From assembly GCA_027314665.1 (NCBI GenBank), contig DAHVAK010000170.1:1-41109 (forward strand): a stretch of DNA of 41,109 bases, given 5' to 3'. The DNA comes from Spirochaetales bacterium. Its GTDB lineage: Bacteria; Spirochaetota; Spirochaetia; DAHUYW01. The notes beneath the pieces were generated by a model. It saw only the letters and a program-made list of their open reading frames with translations. It was not told the origin of the DNA and searched no databases. A program made the position numbers and the translations under genes. Shown in pieces: positions 24,826 to 31,646 of this stretch (position 1 is its first letter; each line of letters begins with the position of its first letter).

Positions 24826-26302
24826 TCGTTTGTACCTCATTCGATAGGAGATTGATGACCCGCTCGATGCGAGCGCGGACGCGCTCGATACCGAGGAGCC
24901 GCATCGAGGCGAAGAGCGGGGGAGAGATCCGGGTTCCCGTCACCGCGACCCGCACGGGCATGAGAAGATCGCCGAGCTTCATGCCGAGCTCCTCGGCCTT
25001 TGCCCGGAAGAGCTCCTCGCTCTCCTCGTCGGTCCGGCCCTTGAAGCCGGCGAGGAGCGGCAAGGCGCTTGTCAGGACTGCGCGGGTCCGGGGGGCATCG
25101 AGCTTCTTGGGGATTACCTCCTCGAGGTTGTAGGAGGCAGGCTCCTCGAAGAGGAAACGCAGAAGCGACGGGGCGTCGGCAAGCACGCGCAGGCGCTCCT
25201 GGACGAGAGGCACCGCAGCCCTCACCAGCGCGAGCTGCTGCGGGCTCGGGGAGTCGCCAAGCACTCCGGCGTTCTTCAGGAAGGGCAGCAGCTGCTGCGC
25301 AAGCGCTTCGGCGTCCTTCTGCCGGATGTACTGGCCGTTGAACCAGTCGAGCTTCTTGTAGTCGAATACCGCCGGCGCCTTGTTCAGCCGCTCGAGGGTA
25401 AAGAGCCGTTCCAGATCCTCGCGCGAGAAGAACTCACGCGTGTCGTCATAGGACCAGCCGAGAAGCGATACGTAGTTGATGATCGCCTCGGGCAGATAGC
25501 CCGCCTCCCGGAACTCGCGAACCGCGGTAGAGCCATGGCGCTTGGAAAGCTTCTGTCCGTCGGCTCCCATTACCATCGGAAGGTGGCAGTAGATCGGCGG
25601 CTCCCACCCAAAGGCCTCGTAAAGCAGCACGTGCAGCGGCCCCGAGGGAACCCATTCCTGAGCGCGAAGGATATGCGTGATCTCCATGAGGTGATCGTCG
25701 ATCACGTTCGCCAGATGATAGGTCGGGAAGCCGTCCGATTTCAGGAGCACCGGATCGGGGTTGACGTCCTCGTTCTTTCGCTCGATGTCCCCGAGGAGGA
25801 GATCATGGAGCACCGTGCTGCCCTCAAGAGGCACCTTGAAGCGGACCACGGGCTTGATGCCTTGCATCCGACTCTCGGCGATCTCCGCCTCGGTCAGGTT
25901 CCGACAGTGGCGGTCGTAGCCGGGAGCCATCTTGTTTGCCGTCTGGATCTTGCGGATCCGCTCGAGGCGCTGCTCGCTGCAGAAGCATTCGTAGGCGTGG
26001 CCCGACTCGATGAGCCTGCGGGCATGTTCCTGGTAGAGGGCAAAGCGCTGTGACTGCACATAGGGGGCAAAGCGCCCCCCGACATCAGGCCCCTCGTCCC
26101 AGTGGATCCCGAGCCAAGCGAAGGTCTCGTAGAGGTCGCGAAGCGACTCCTCGTCGTAGCGGCTCTGGTCGGTATCCTCGATCCGCAGGATGAAGCTGCC
26201 GCCTTGCGAGCGCGCGAAGAAAAAGTTGAAAAGCGCGGAACGCACGCCGCCAATGTGCTGTAGCCCCGTTGGCGACGGCGCGTACCGTACGCGAACATCC
26301 AT
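24818..26302 (-). CDS. gltX: glutamate--tRNA ligase
   Basis: 494-residue class I synthetase. The N terminus VRYAPSPTGLQHIGG holds the HIGH motif (residues 16-19 read HIGG), and KLSKRHG is the KMSKS equivalent. FILRIEDTDQSR and the zinc-type region around CFCSEQRL...HCRN are typical. Whether it is discriminating or also charges tRNA-Gln cannot be read from sequence; no gatCAB or glnS lies here. The ATG at 26302 follows AAGGGAAC by about 7 bases. It heads an apparent seven-gene operon. Confidence 0.96.
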   Translation of the reverse strand: MDVRVRYAPSPTGLQHIGGVRSALFNFFFARSQGGSFILRIEDTDQSRYDEESLRDLYETFAWLGIHWDEGPDVGGRFAPYVQSQRFALYQEHARRLIESGHAYECFCSEQRLERIRKIQTANKMAPGYDRHCRNLTEAEIAESRMQGIKPVVRFKVPLEGSTVLHDLLLGDIERKNEDVNPDPVLLKSDGFPTYHLANVIDDHLMEITHILRAQEWVPSGPLHVLLYEAFGWEPPIYCHLPMVMGADGQKLSKRHGSTAVREFREAGYLPEAIINYVSLLGWSYDDTREFFSREDLERLFTLERLNKAPAVFDYKKLDWFNGQYIRQKDAEALAQQLLPFLKNAGVLGDSPSPQQLALVRAAVPLVQERLRVLADAPSLLRFLFEEPASYNLEEVIPKKLDAPRTRAVLTSALPLLAGFKGRTDEESEELFRAKAEELGMKLGDLLMPVRVAVTGTRISPPLFASMRLLGIERVRARIERVINLLSNEVQTNG

Positions 26303-26359
26303 AGATAGTTCCCTTAATCGGTTTCTTTACGAGCGGTGGAAAAGATACACCTTTTCACA

Positions 26360-26389
26360 ATTATAGCGACCGCGCCGCTTCCGAGGCAA
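26360..26389 (-). promoter_or_regulatory. promoter for the gltX-glyQS-tyrS-ABC-phosphoesterase operon
   Basis: On the minus strand TTGCCT (26389-26384), an 18-base spacer and a perfect TATAAT (26365-26360). Transcription would start near 26353, giving a leader of about 50 bases. No T-box-like structure is visible in it. Confidence 0.7.
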
Positions 26390-26431
26390 GTCCTCGCAGC
26401 GTTGGGCGTCCGCACAGGAGACAATGAACGC

Positions 26432-27655
26432 TCAGGGCTCCTCCTGGTGATAGTCGGCAAGAAAATCCCTCAGGGAGTTCATCGCTAGGCCCAGCTCGTC
26501 CTTTCGCGGCAGAAACACGATGCGGAAGTGATCCGGCTCCGGCCAGTTGAAGCCTCTTCCATGAACCAGGAGAACCTTCTTGGCGCGCAGGAAATCGAGG
26601 ACGAAGCGCTCGTCGTTTGTGATGTGAAAGCGCTCCGCGTCGATCTTCGGAAACATGTAGAGCGCCCCCGCCGGCTTCACGCAGCTGATTCCTGGGATAT
26701 CGACAAGGAGGTTGTAGCAGAAGTCGCGCTGCTCGCGCAGTCGCCCGCCGGGCTTCACGAGATCGCCGATGCTCTGGTAGCCGTGAAGGGCGGTCTGGAT
26801 GGCGTACTGCGAGGGCACATTGCTGCACAGGCGCATGTTCGACAGCATCTCGATCCCTTCTATGTAGTCGCGTGCGTGGGTGCGCTTTCCGGAGAAGACC
26901 ATCCAACCGGCGCGGAAGCCTGCCGCGCGGTAGGCCTTGGAAAGCCCGTTGAAGGTGATCGTGAAGACCTCGTTCGAGATCGTGGCAAGGGACACGTGCT
27001 CGGCGCCGTCGTAGAGGATCTTGTCGTAGATCTCGTCGGAGAAGAGGATGAGGTCCTTGCGCGCCGCAAGCTTGACGATCGCCTCGAGAATCTCATAGGG
27101 ATAGACCGAACCGGTCGGGTTGTTCGGGTTGATGACGACGATCCCCTTCGTGCGCGGGGTGATCTTCTGCTCGATGTCATCCAGATCCGGATACCAGTCA
27201 GAGGATTCGTCGCAGCGGTAGTGCACGGCGGTTCCCCCGGAGAGGTTCACGGCCGCAGTCCACAGGGGGTAGTCGGGAGCCGGGACGAGCATCTCGTCGC
27301 CGGAGTCGAGGAGGCCCTGCATCGCCATGACGATAAGCTCGCTCGCGCCGTTCCCGATGTAGATGTCGTCGATTCCGACGTCGAGCAGGCCCTTCTCCTG
27401 ATAGTGCTGCATGATGGCCTTGCGCGCCGAGAACAGCCCTTTGGAATCGACGTAGCCCTGCGCGTTTTGCAGGTTGATGATGACGTCGTGGAGAATTTCA
27501 TCCGGGGCATCGAATCCGAAGGGGGCTGGATTCCCGATGTTCAGCTTCAACACTCGGAAGCCCTCTTCCTCGATCCGTTTGGCCTCTGCGAGGACGGGCC
27601 CCCGGATGTCGTAGAGCACATCGTCTAGTTTTCGTGACTTCTTGAACTCGCGCAT
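26432..27655 (-). CDS. AlaA-type pyridoxal-phosphate aminotransferase
   Basis: 407-residue class I/II aminotransferase. NIGNPAPFGFDAPDEI near the start, the PLP-stacking region NGASELIVMAMQGLLD, NPNNPTGSVYP, the PLP aspartate in LFSDEIYDKILYD and the PLP lysine in GLSKAYRAAGFRAGW are all intact. The overall pattern is that of the glutamate-pyruvate aminotransferase AlaA group. Alanine synthesis is the likely role; other amino donors are possible. The ATG at 27655 follows GGAG by 7 bases. It lies 31 bases after the two-helix membrane protein gene on the same strand. Confidence 0.92.
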   Translation of the reverse strand: MREFKKSRKLDDVLYDIRGPVLAEAKRIEEEGFRVLKLNIGNPAPFGFDAPDEILHDVIINLQNAQGYVDSKGLFSARKAIMQHYQEKGLLDVGIDDIYIGNGASELIVMAMQGLLDSGDEMLVPAPDYPLWTAAVNLSGGTAVHYRCDESSDWYPDLDDIEQKITPRTKGIVVINPNNPTGSVYPYEILEAIVKLAARKDLILFSDEIYDKILYDGAEHVSLATISNEVFTITFNGLSKAYRAAGFRAGWMVFSGKRTHARDYIEGIEMLSNMRLCSNVPSQYAIQTALHGYQSIGDLVKPGGRLREQRDFCYNLLVDIPGISCVKPAGALYMFPKIDAERFHITNDERFVLDFLRAKKVLLVHGRGFNWPEPDHFRIVFLPRKDELGLAMNSLRDFLADYHQEEP

Positions 27656-27686
27656 GATACAGCTCCGTTGCTCACCTAAAAAAAGG

Positions 27687-28514
27687 CTAGTGGATCGCCT
27701 TAGGATCGCCCAAGGCGCCGAAGGAAAAAAGCCATTCGGTCGACTCTTGCACCAGCTTCGACAGGATGACGACCTGGACATTGTCCTTTGCCCGCTCGAG
27801 CTCCTTCTGCCAGAGGGAGGGAGTGAATCGCTTCTTCAGCGATGCCTTTCCTTCCTCAAGCACTCGTTCGACGTCACCATCGGAGAACGCATCCAGCAGG
27901 TAGAGCGAAAGGAGCCTCAAAACCGGCTCGCGCGACGCCTTCACGACGGAGAGCAGCTCCCCGCGAGCCTCGTCGCGGCGTTTCTGGAGCATGAGCGCGA
28001 AGGCATGGTTCCACAGCACCCAATTCCGCTCCCGGGTGCCCCTATCGTTGAGAAACTCGGCGAAGTACTCCTCCATCTGCGCCGGTTCGCCCTTGAGGAG
28101 ATGCGGGATCCCGAACGAGAGGACCATCGAGGGCATGAGCGCCGGGCGCTTCTCGCGGACTAGCGCCTCAAGCCGACTGATCCCCTCGGTATTGGAATTG
28201 ACCAGATAACCGTTGACAAGTATCCTCACATATTGGCGCCGGATGCGGTTCTTCGTGAAGATCTCCTGCTCGAGGTAGGAGACCAGGCTGGCCCAATCCT
28301 CGCGCTCGAGGAGGTTGAAGAGGCGCCAATTGAGAGCGAAGTAGACGTTGAGCACCGCGATAATAGCAAAGAAGATCGCCGGCAGATACCAGTTCGCGGC
28401 CCAGAAGACCTTGGTGTAGTCCCACCCGATAATGAAGAGGGGCATCAGGTAGATGACCAAAAAAGAGACGACAAGGACGACGTTGAACAGCAGGAAAATG
28501 ACCTTAAATTTCAC
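27687..28514 (-). CDS. membrane protein with two N-terminal helices and TPR-like helical domain
   Basis: 275 residues. A GTG start at 28514 is preceded by AGGAGA at 7 bases and begins VKFKVIFLLFNVVLVVSF, the first membrane helix. A second helix follows at about residues 45-65 (LPAIFFAIIAVLNVYFAL). The remainder is soluble and all-helical, with TPR-like spacing (RRQYVRILVNGYLV, NWVLWNHAFALMLQKRRDEA, VLRLLSLYLLDAFSDG). I recognise no named family. The topology suggests a membrane-anchored scaffold facing the cytoplasm. It diverges from the HD-GYP gene across a shared 70-base regulatory gap. Confidence 0.78.
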   Translation of the reverse strand: MKFKVIFLLFNVVLVVSFLVIYLMPLFIIGWDYTKVFWAANWYLPAIFFAIIAVLNVYFALNWRLFNLLEREDWASLVSYLEQEIFTKNRIRRQYVRILVNGYLVNSNTEGISRLEALVREKRPALMPSMVLSFGIPHLLKGEPAQMEEYFAEFLNDRGTRERNWVLWNHAFALMLQKRRDEARGELLSVVKASREPVLRLLSLYLLDAFSDGDVERVLEEGKASLKKRFTPSLWQKELERAKDNVQVVILSKLVQESTEWLFSFGALGDPKAIH

Positions 28515-28532
28515 CCGCCGATCTCCTATAAT
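28504..28532 (+). promoter_or_regulatory. possible divergent promoter region (HD-GYP gene / two-helix membrane protein gene)
   Basis: TATAAT at 28527-28532 with a weak TTAAAT 17 bases upstream serves the plus strand. The same AT block read backwards gives TATTAT for the minus strand. It is the only AT-rich block in the gap, but a plus-strand start near 28539 would leave little room ahead of the leader ORF. Confidence 0.35.
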
Positions 28533-28549
28533 AATAGGAAGAAGTGTAA

Positions 28550-28588
28550 ATGAATCCGCGTAGGGGGTCAACGGCAAAGCACCCATGA
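28550..28588 (+). CDS. 12-codon leader ORF overlapping the HD-GYP start
   Basis: ATG at 28550 is preceded by AGGAAGAAG and encodes MNPRRGSTAKHP. Its stop TGA (28586-28588) overlaps the HD-GYP start codon as ATGA. The HD-GYP gene has no ribosome-binding site of its own, so translation of this short frame would deliver ribosomes to it. Coding is inferred from signals and geometry, not from conservation. Confidence 0.5.
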   Translation: MNPRRGSTAKHP

Positions 28589-29739
28589 GAAAGCTATCCA
28601 TCCGCGAGCTTCCGCCAAACTCATACGTCGATGCGCCGGTCTATCTCGACGAAAGCTACATCCTTCTGGCCCCCGATATCCCCGTCACCGAAACCCTCAT
28701 ACGGCGCCTCGTCGATTGGGAGTTCACTCAAGTTCTCACCGCGGGCAAGGTGGCGGGCGCCCCCGCGCCTGACGCCTCGGGAAGCCCCGGCACCACCCTC
28801 AACAAGAACCTCAAAGAGCAAGAGGCTTCCAACCAGGTCCTTGCCGCCTACCGCCAGCGCGTAGCCCTCGTTGCCTCGATCTTCGAGCGCTACAAGATGA
28901 AGAACGAGCTGAAGATCGAAGAGATCACCGAGCTTGTGAAAGGGCTGATGAGCCTAGTGAAGAGCCAGCCCCGCTACGCCTTGAACCTCCCCGACGTCGA
29001 AAGCGAAGGAATGGCCTTTCTCCCGAGCCATGCCGTGAAGTCCTCGATCCTCGCCGTGGCCCTCGCCGATTTCCTGAAGCTTCCGCCCCACCGCGCGATT
29101 GAGGTGGGTATTGCCGGGCTCCTGCACACGATCGGAATGATGCGCATCCCCCCTGAGATCTACCTGAGCGATCGGACCTTGGGCCCGAGGGAAAAGCAGA
29201 TGATCATCGCCCACCCCATCCTCTCCTTTCGGGCCCTCAAGGAGGCCGGCTTTCCCATGCAGATTGCGGTCGCCGTGCTCGAGCACCACGAGCGGATGGA
29301 CGGCTCGGGCTATCCGCGCAAGCTCGTCGGGGATAGGCTCTCCCTCTACGGAAAGATCGTGGCGGTGGCCTCCTCCTACGTCGCCGCGGTCTCGGAGCGC
29401 CCCTTCCGCCAGGCCCGCGACGGCCATTCCGGTATCCTCGATCTCCTGCGGGATGCAGGCAAGTTTTACGACGAGAAGGTCCTTCGCGCCTTGGTCCTCA
29501 CCCTCTCCATCTATCCCATCGGCACCCACGTCGAGCTCGGCAACAAGTCGGTCGGGGTCGTGATCCGCACGAACCCCGCCAGTCCGAAGCTTCCCGTCGT
29601 TCGGCTCCTGGTGAACGGCGACGGGCAGCCCTACCCTGACCTTCCGATGGTTCAGGTCGAGGAGTCGGGAGAGCTTTCCATCCAGCGTCCCCTCACCTCC
29701 GAGGAGGCCAGACTCTACAAGGAGGCTCGCACGAGCTAG
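28585..29739 (+). CDS. HD-GYP domain protein with degenerate catalytic site
   Basis: 384 residues. The N-terminal half (1-140) is helical with a Gly/Ala/Pro-rich linker; the HD-GYP domain spans about 145-320. Canonical HD-GYP phosphodiesterases hydrolyse c-di-GMP with a metal centre. Here H149, H181, H210, H234 and H235 remain and the GYP motif is present (DGSGYP, 239-244). However HD-x-GK reads HTIGM, so the catalytic Asp is T182 and the Lys is M185, and the later A-D-x-Y-D-A segment reads ASSYVA, losing another Asp. Loss of the central Asp suggests a binding or scaffold role instead of hydrolysis. The C terminus (about 320-384) is a small beta-rich tail. It is translationally coupled to the leader ORF. 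Confidence 0.88.
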   Translation: MRKLSIRELPPNSYVDAPVYLDESYILLAPDIPVTETLIRRLVDWEFTQVLTAGKVAGAPAPDASGSPGTTLNKNLKEQEASNQVLAAYRQRVALVASIFERYKMKNELKIEEITELVKGLMSLVKSQPRYALNLPDVESEGMAFLPSHAVKSSILAVALADFLKLPPHRAIEVGIAGLLHTIGMMRIPPEIYLSDRTLGPREKQMIIAHPILSFRALKEAGFPMQIAVAVLEHHERMDGSGYPRKLVGDRLSLYGKIVAVASSYVAAVSERPFRQARDGHSGILDLLRDAGKFYDEKVLRALVLTLSIYPIGTHVELGNKSVGVVIRTNPASPKLPVVRLLVNGDGQPYPDLPMVQVEESGELSIQRPLTSEEARLYKEARTS

Positions 29740-29895
29740 CGGGGTGCAGCTGCAGCCAGCGGCCTACCGCCGAAACAGCCCTCCTTCCGCAGACCCGCCC
29801 CGAGCCGCGTCGCACCCGGGTCGTTCCGGAGGGCAGCTTTGGGCGCATTGACGGCCTCTTGGCGGCGCCCCCGCCGGGCGGGAGAAAGCAGACAG

Positions 29896-31560
29896 ATGAC
29901 GCAAGAGATCAAGGTATCCCTCCCGAGCGGAAAGACGCTCACGGTCGCCTACGGCACCCGGGTCCACGACCTTCTCGCCGAGCCCGAGTTTGCCGGCTCG
30001 GCCCATCAGGTGGTGGCGGCCCTCGTCAACAACGAGCCGACGAGCCTTTCCTACAAGATCGAGGTCGACTCCCAGCTCGAGCTCATCACCGCCGAGAGCG
30101 ACCAGGGCGTGCGCGCCCTGCGGCGCTCGCTCTGCTTCCTGCTCACCATCGCAGTGCACGATCTTTTTCCCGAGCGACGCCTCGTCATCGGCCATTCCCT
30201 CGGAAACAGCTACTACTATCATTTTGACGGCCTCGAGTCGGTGAGCGACGAGGACCTCGATCGCATGCGGCGGCGGATGCGCGAGATCGTCGCGAAGGGC
30301 CTTCCTATCCATCGCACGGTGGTCTCCTATACCGAGGCCCTCGACTACTTCCAGTCCCGCGGTCAAACGGCGACGGTGCTCCTCCTGAAGTATCGCAACG
30401 CAAACAAGATCCCGGTCTACGTCTGCGGGGATTTCATGGACCTTTCCTATGGACCGCTCGTCCCGAACACTGGCCTCCTGACGACCTTCGACCTCGCGCG
30501 CTACGATCCCGGCTTCCTTCTGCGCTATCCGCCGCAGAACGACCCGACAGAGCTCGGGCCCTTTGCCGACGATCCGCTGCTCTTCTCGGTCTACAAGGAA
30601 TACAAGAGCTGGGGAAAGATCCTCAACATCCACTGCGTCGGCAACCTCAACGACCTCGTGGCCTCGAAAGAGATTCCCGACTTCATCCGGATCGCCGAAG
30701 CCCTGCACAACAAGAAGATCGCCGAGATAGCCGATCGCATCCACGGGAGGCGCGAGCAGGTGCGGATCGTGCTCATCGCAGGGCCCTCTTCCTCGGGCAA
30801 GACCACCTTTGCGAAGAAGTTGGCCATCCAGCTGCGCGTGACCGGCTTCAACCCCGTGGCCATCTCCCTGGACGACTACTTCGTCAGCCGCGAACGAACC
30901 CCGAGGGACGCAAACGGCGACTTCGATTTCGAGGCTCTCGAGGCGATCGACGTGGAGCTGCTCAACCGGCATCTGCTCGCGCTCTTTGCCGGTGAGACCG
31001 TCGAGATTCCGGAGTTCGACTTCAAGAGCGGCGAGCGAAAGCCTCGCGGCAGGGAGCTCCGCCTGCCCGATCGAGGGATCCTCGTTATGGAGGGAATTCA
31101 CGGCCTCAACGATCAGCTGACCCCTCGCATCCCGCGCAAGCAGAAGTATACGATCTATGTCTCCGCTCTCACGCAGCTCAATCTCGACGACCACAATCGA
31201 ATCTCTACGACCGACAACCGCCTGCTGCGCCGCATCGTGCGCGACTACAACTTCCGCGGCTACAGCGCCCTCACGACCCTGGGGCGCTGGCAGTCGGTAC
31301 GCCGCGGCGAGGACCGGAACATCTTTCCCTTCCAGAACAACGCCGATTCCGCCTTCAACTCCGCCCTGGACTACGAGCTGGCGGTCCTCAAGACCTATGC
31401 CGAGCCGCTCCTGATGAGCGTAAAGCCCTTTCACCGGGAGTATGCGGAGGCGAATCGCCTGTTGATCTTTCTGAACAACTTCGCCCCCATCCCCGCGAGC
31501 ATCGTTCCCGACGACTCCATTCTTCGGGAGTTCATCGGGGACAGCGCCTTCAAGTACTAG
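29896..31560 (+). CDS. TGS / ThrRS-like domain uridine kinase-type nucleoside kinase
   Basis: 554 residues. Residues 1-65 form a TGS domain (IKVSLPSGKTLTVAYGTRV). About 70-220 resemble the threonyl-tRNA synthetase editing/SAD region (HSLGNSYYYHF, then YVCGDFMDLSYGPLVPNTG with the metal-binding-like C and D). From about 285 a P-loop kinase of the uridine kinase/phosphoribulokinase group follows: Walker A GPSSSGKTTF (about 296-305), ISLDDYFVSR, FDFEALEAIDVELL and LVMEGIHGLND. This three-part architecture is known from Thermotoga, Treponema and Borrelia as a putative nucleoside kinase; the role of the synthetase-like part is unknown. The ATG follows GGGAGAAAG. The 156-base gap upstream holds no clear promoter, so it may be cotranscribed with the HD-GYP gene. 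Confidence 0.88.
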   Translation: MTQEIKVSLPSGKTLTVAYGTRVHDLLAEPEFAGSAHQVVAALVNNEPTSLSYKIEVDSQLELITAESDQGVRALRRSLCFLLTIAVHDLFPERRLVIGHSLGNSYYYHFDGLESVSDEDLDRMRRRMREIVAKGLPIHRTVVSYTEALDYFQSRGQTATVLLLKYRNANKIPVYVCGDFMDLSYGPLVPNTGLLTTFDLARYDPGFLLRYPPQNDPTELGPFADDPLLFSVYKEYKSWGKILNIHCVGNLNDLVASKEIPDFIRIAEALHNKKIAEIADRIHGRREQVRIVLIAGPSSSGKTTFAKKLAIQLRVTGFNPVAISLDDYFVSRERTPRDANGDFDFEALEAIDVELLNRHLLALFAGETVEIPEFDFKSGERKPRGRELRLPDRGILVMEGIHGLNDQLTPRIPRKQKYTIYVSALTQLNLDDHNRISTTDNRLLRRIVRDYNFRGYSALTTLGRWQSVRRGEDRNIFPFQNNADSAFNSALDYELAVLKTYAEPLLMSVKPFHREYAEANRLLIFLNNFAPIPASIVPDDSILREFIGDSAFKY

Positions 31561-31611
31561 CGCGCATCTTTCGACCGTGCGGCCCGCTCGGTCGCTCCTC
31601 GCGCCTTTGGC

Positions 31612-31640
31612 TTGTGTTCGGGTGTCGCCCGTGTTTTAAT
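31612..31640 (+). promoter_or_regulatory. promoter of the mutS-like gene, placed for a leaderless transcript
   Basis: TTGTGT at 31612-31617, a 17-base spacer and TTTAAT at 31635-31640. Transcription would begin at about 31647, the first base of the proposed GTG start. Upstream, 31572-31594 forms a 6-bp hairpin (CGACCG/CGGTCG) followed by CTCCTC, a possible end signal for the kinase gene. Confidence 0.45.
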
Positions 31641-31646
31641 AGGGGC

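Noticed and set aside
29764-31434. Open frame of 556 codons on the minus strand opposite the uridine kinase gene
   Set aside because: Valine/glutamate/aspartate-rich antisense shadow without ribosome-binding site or motifs.
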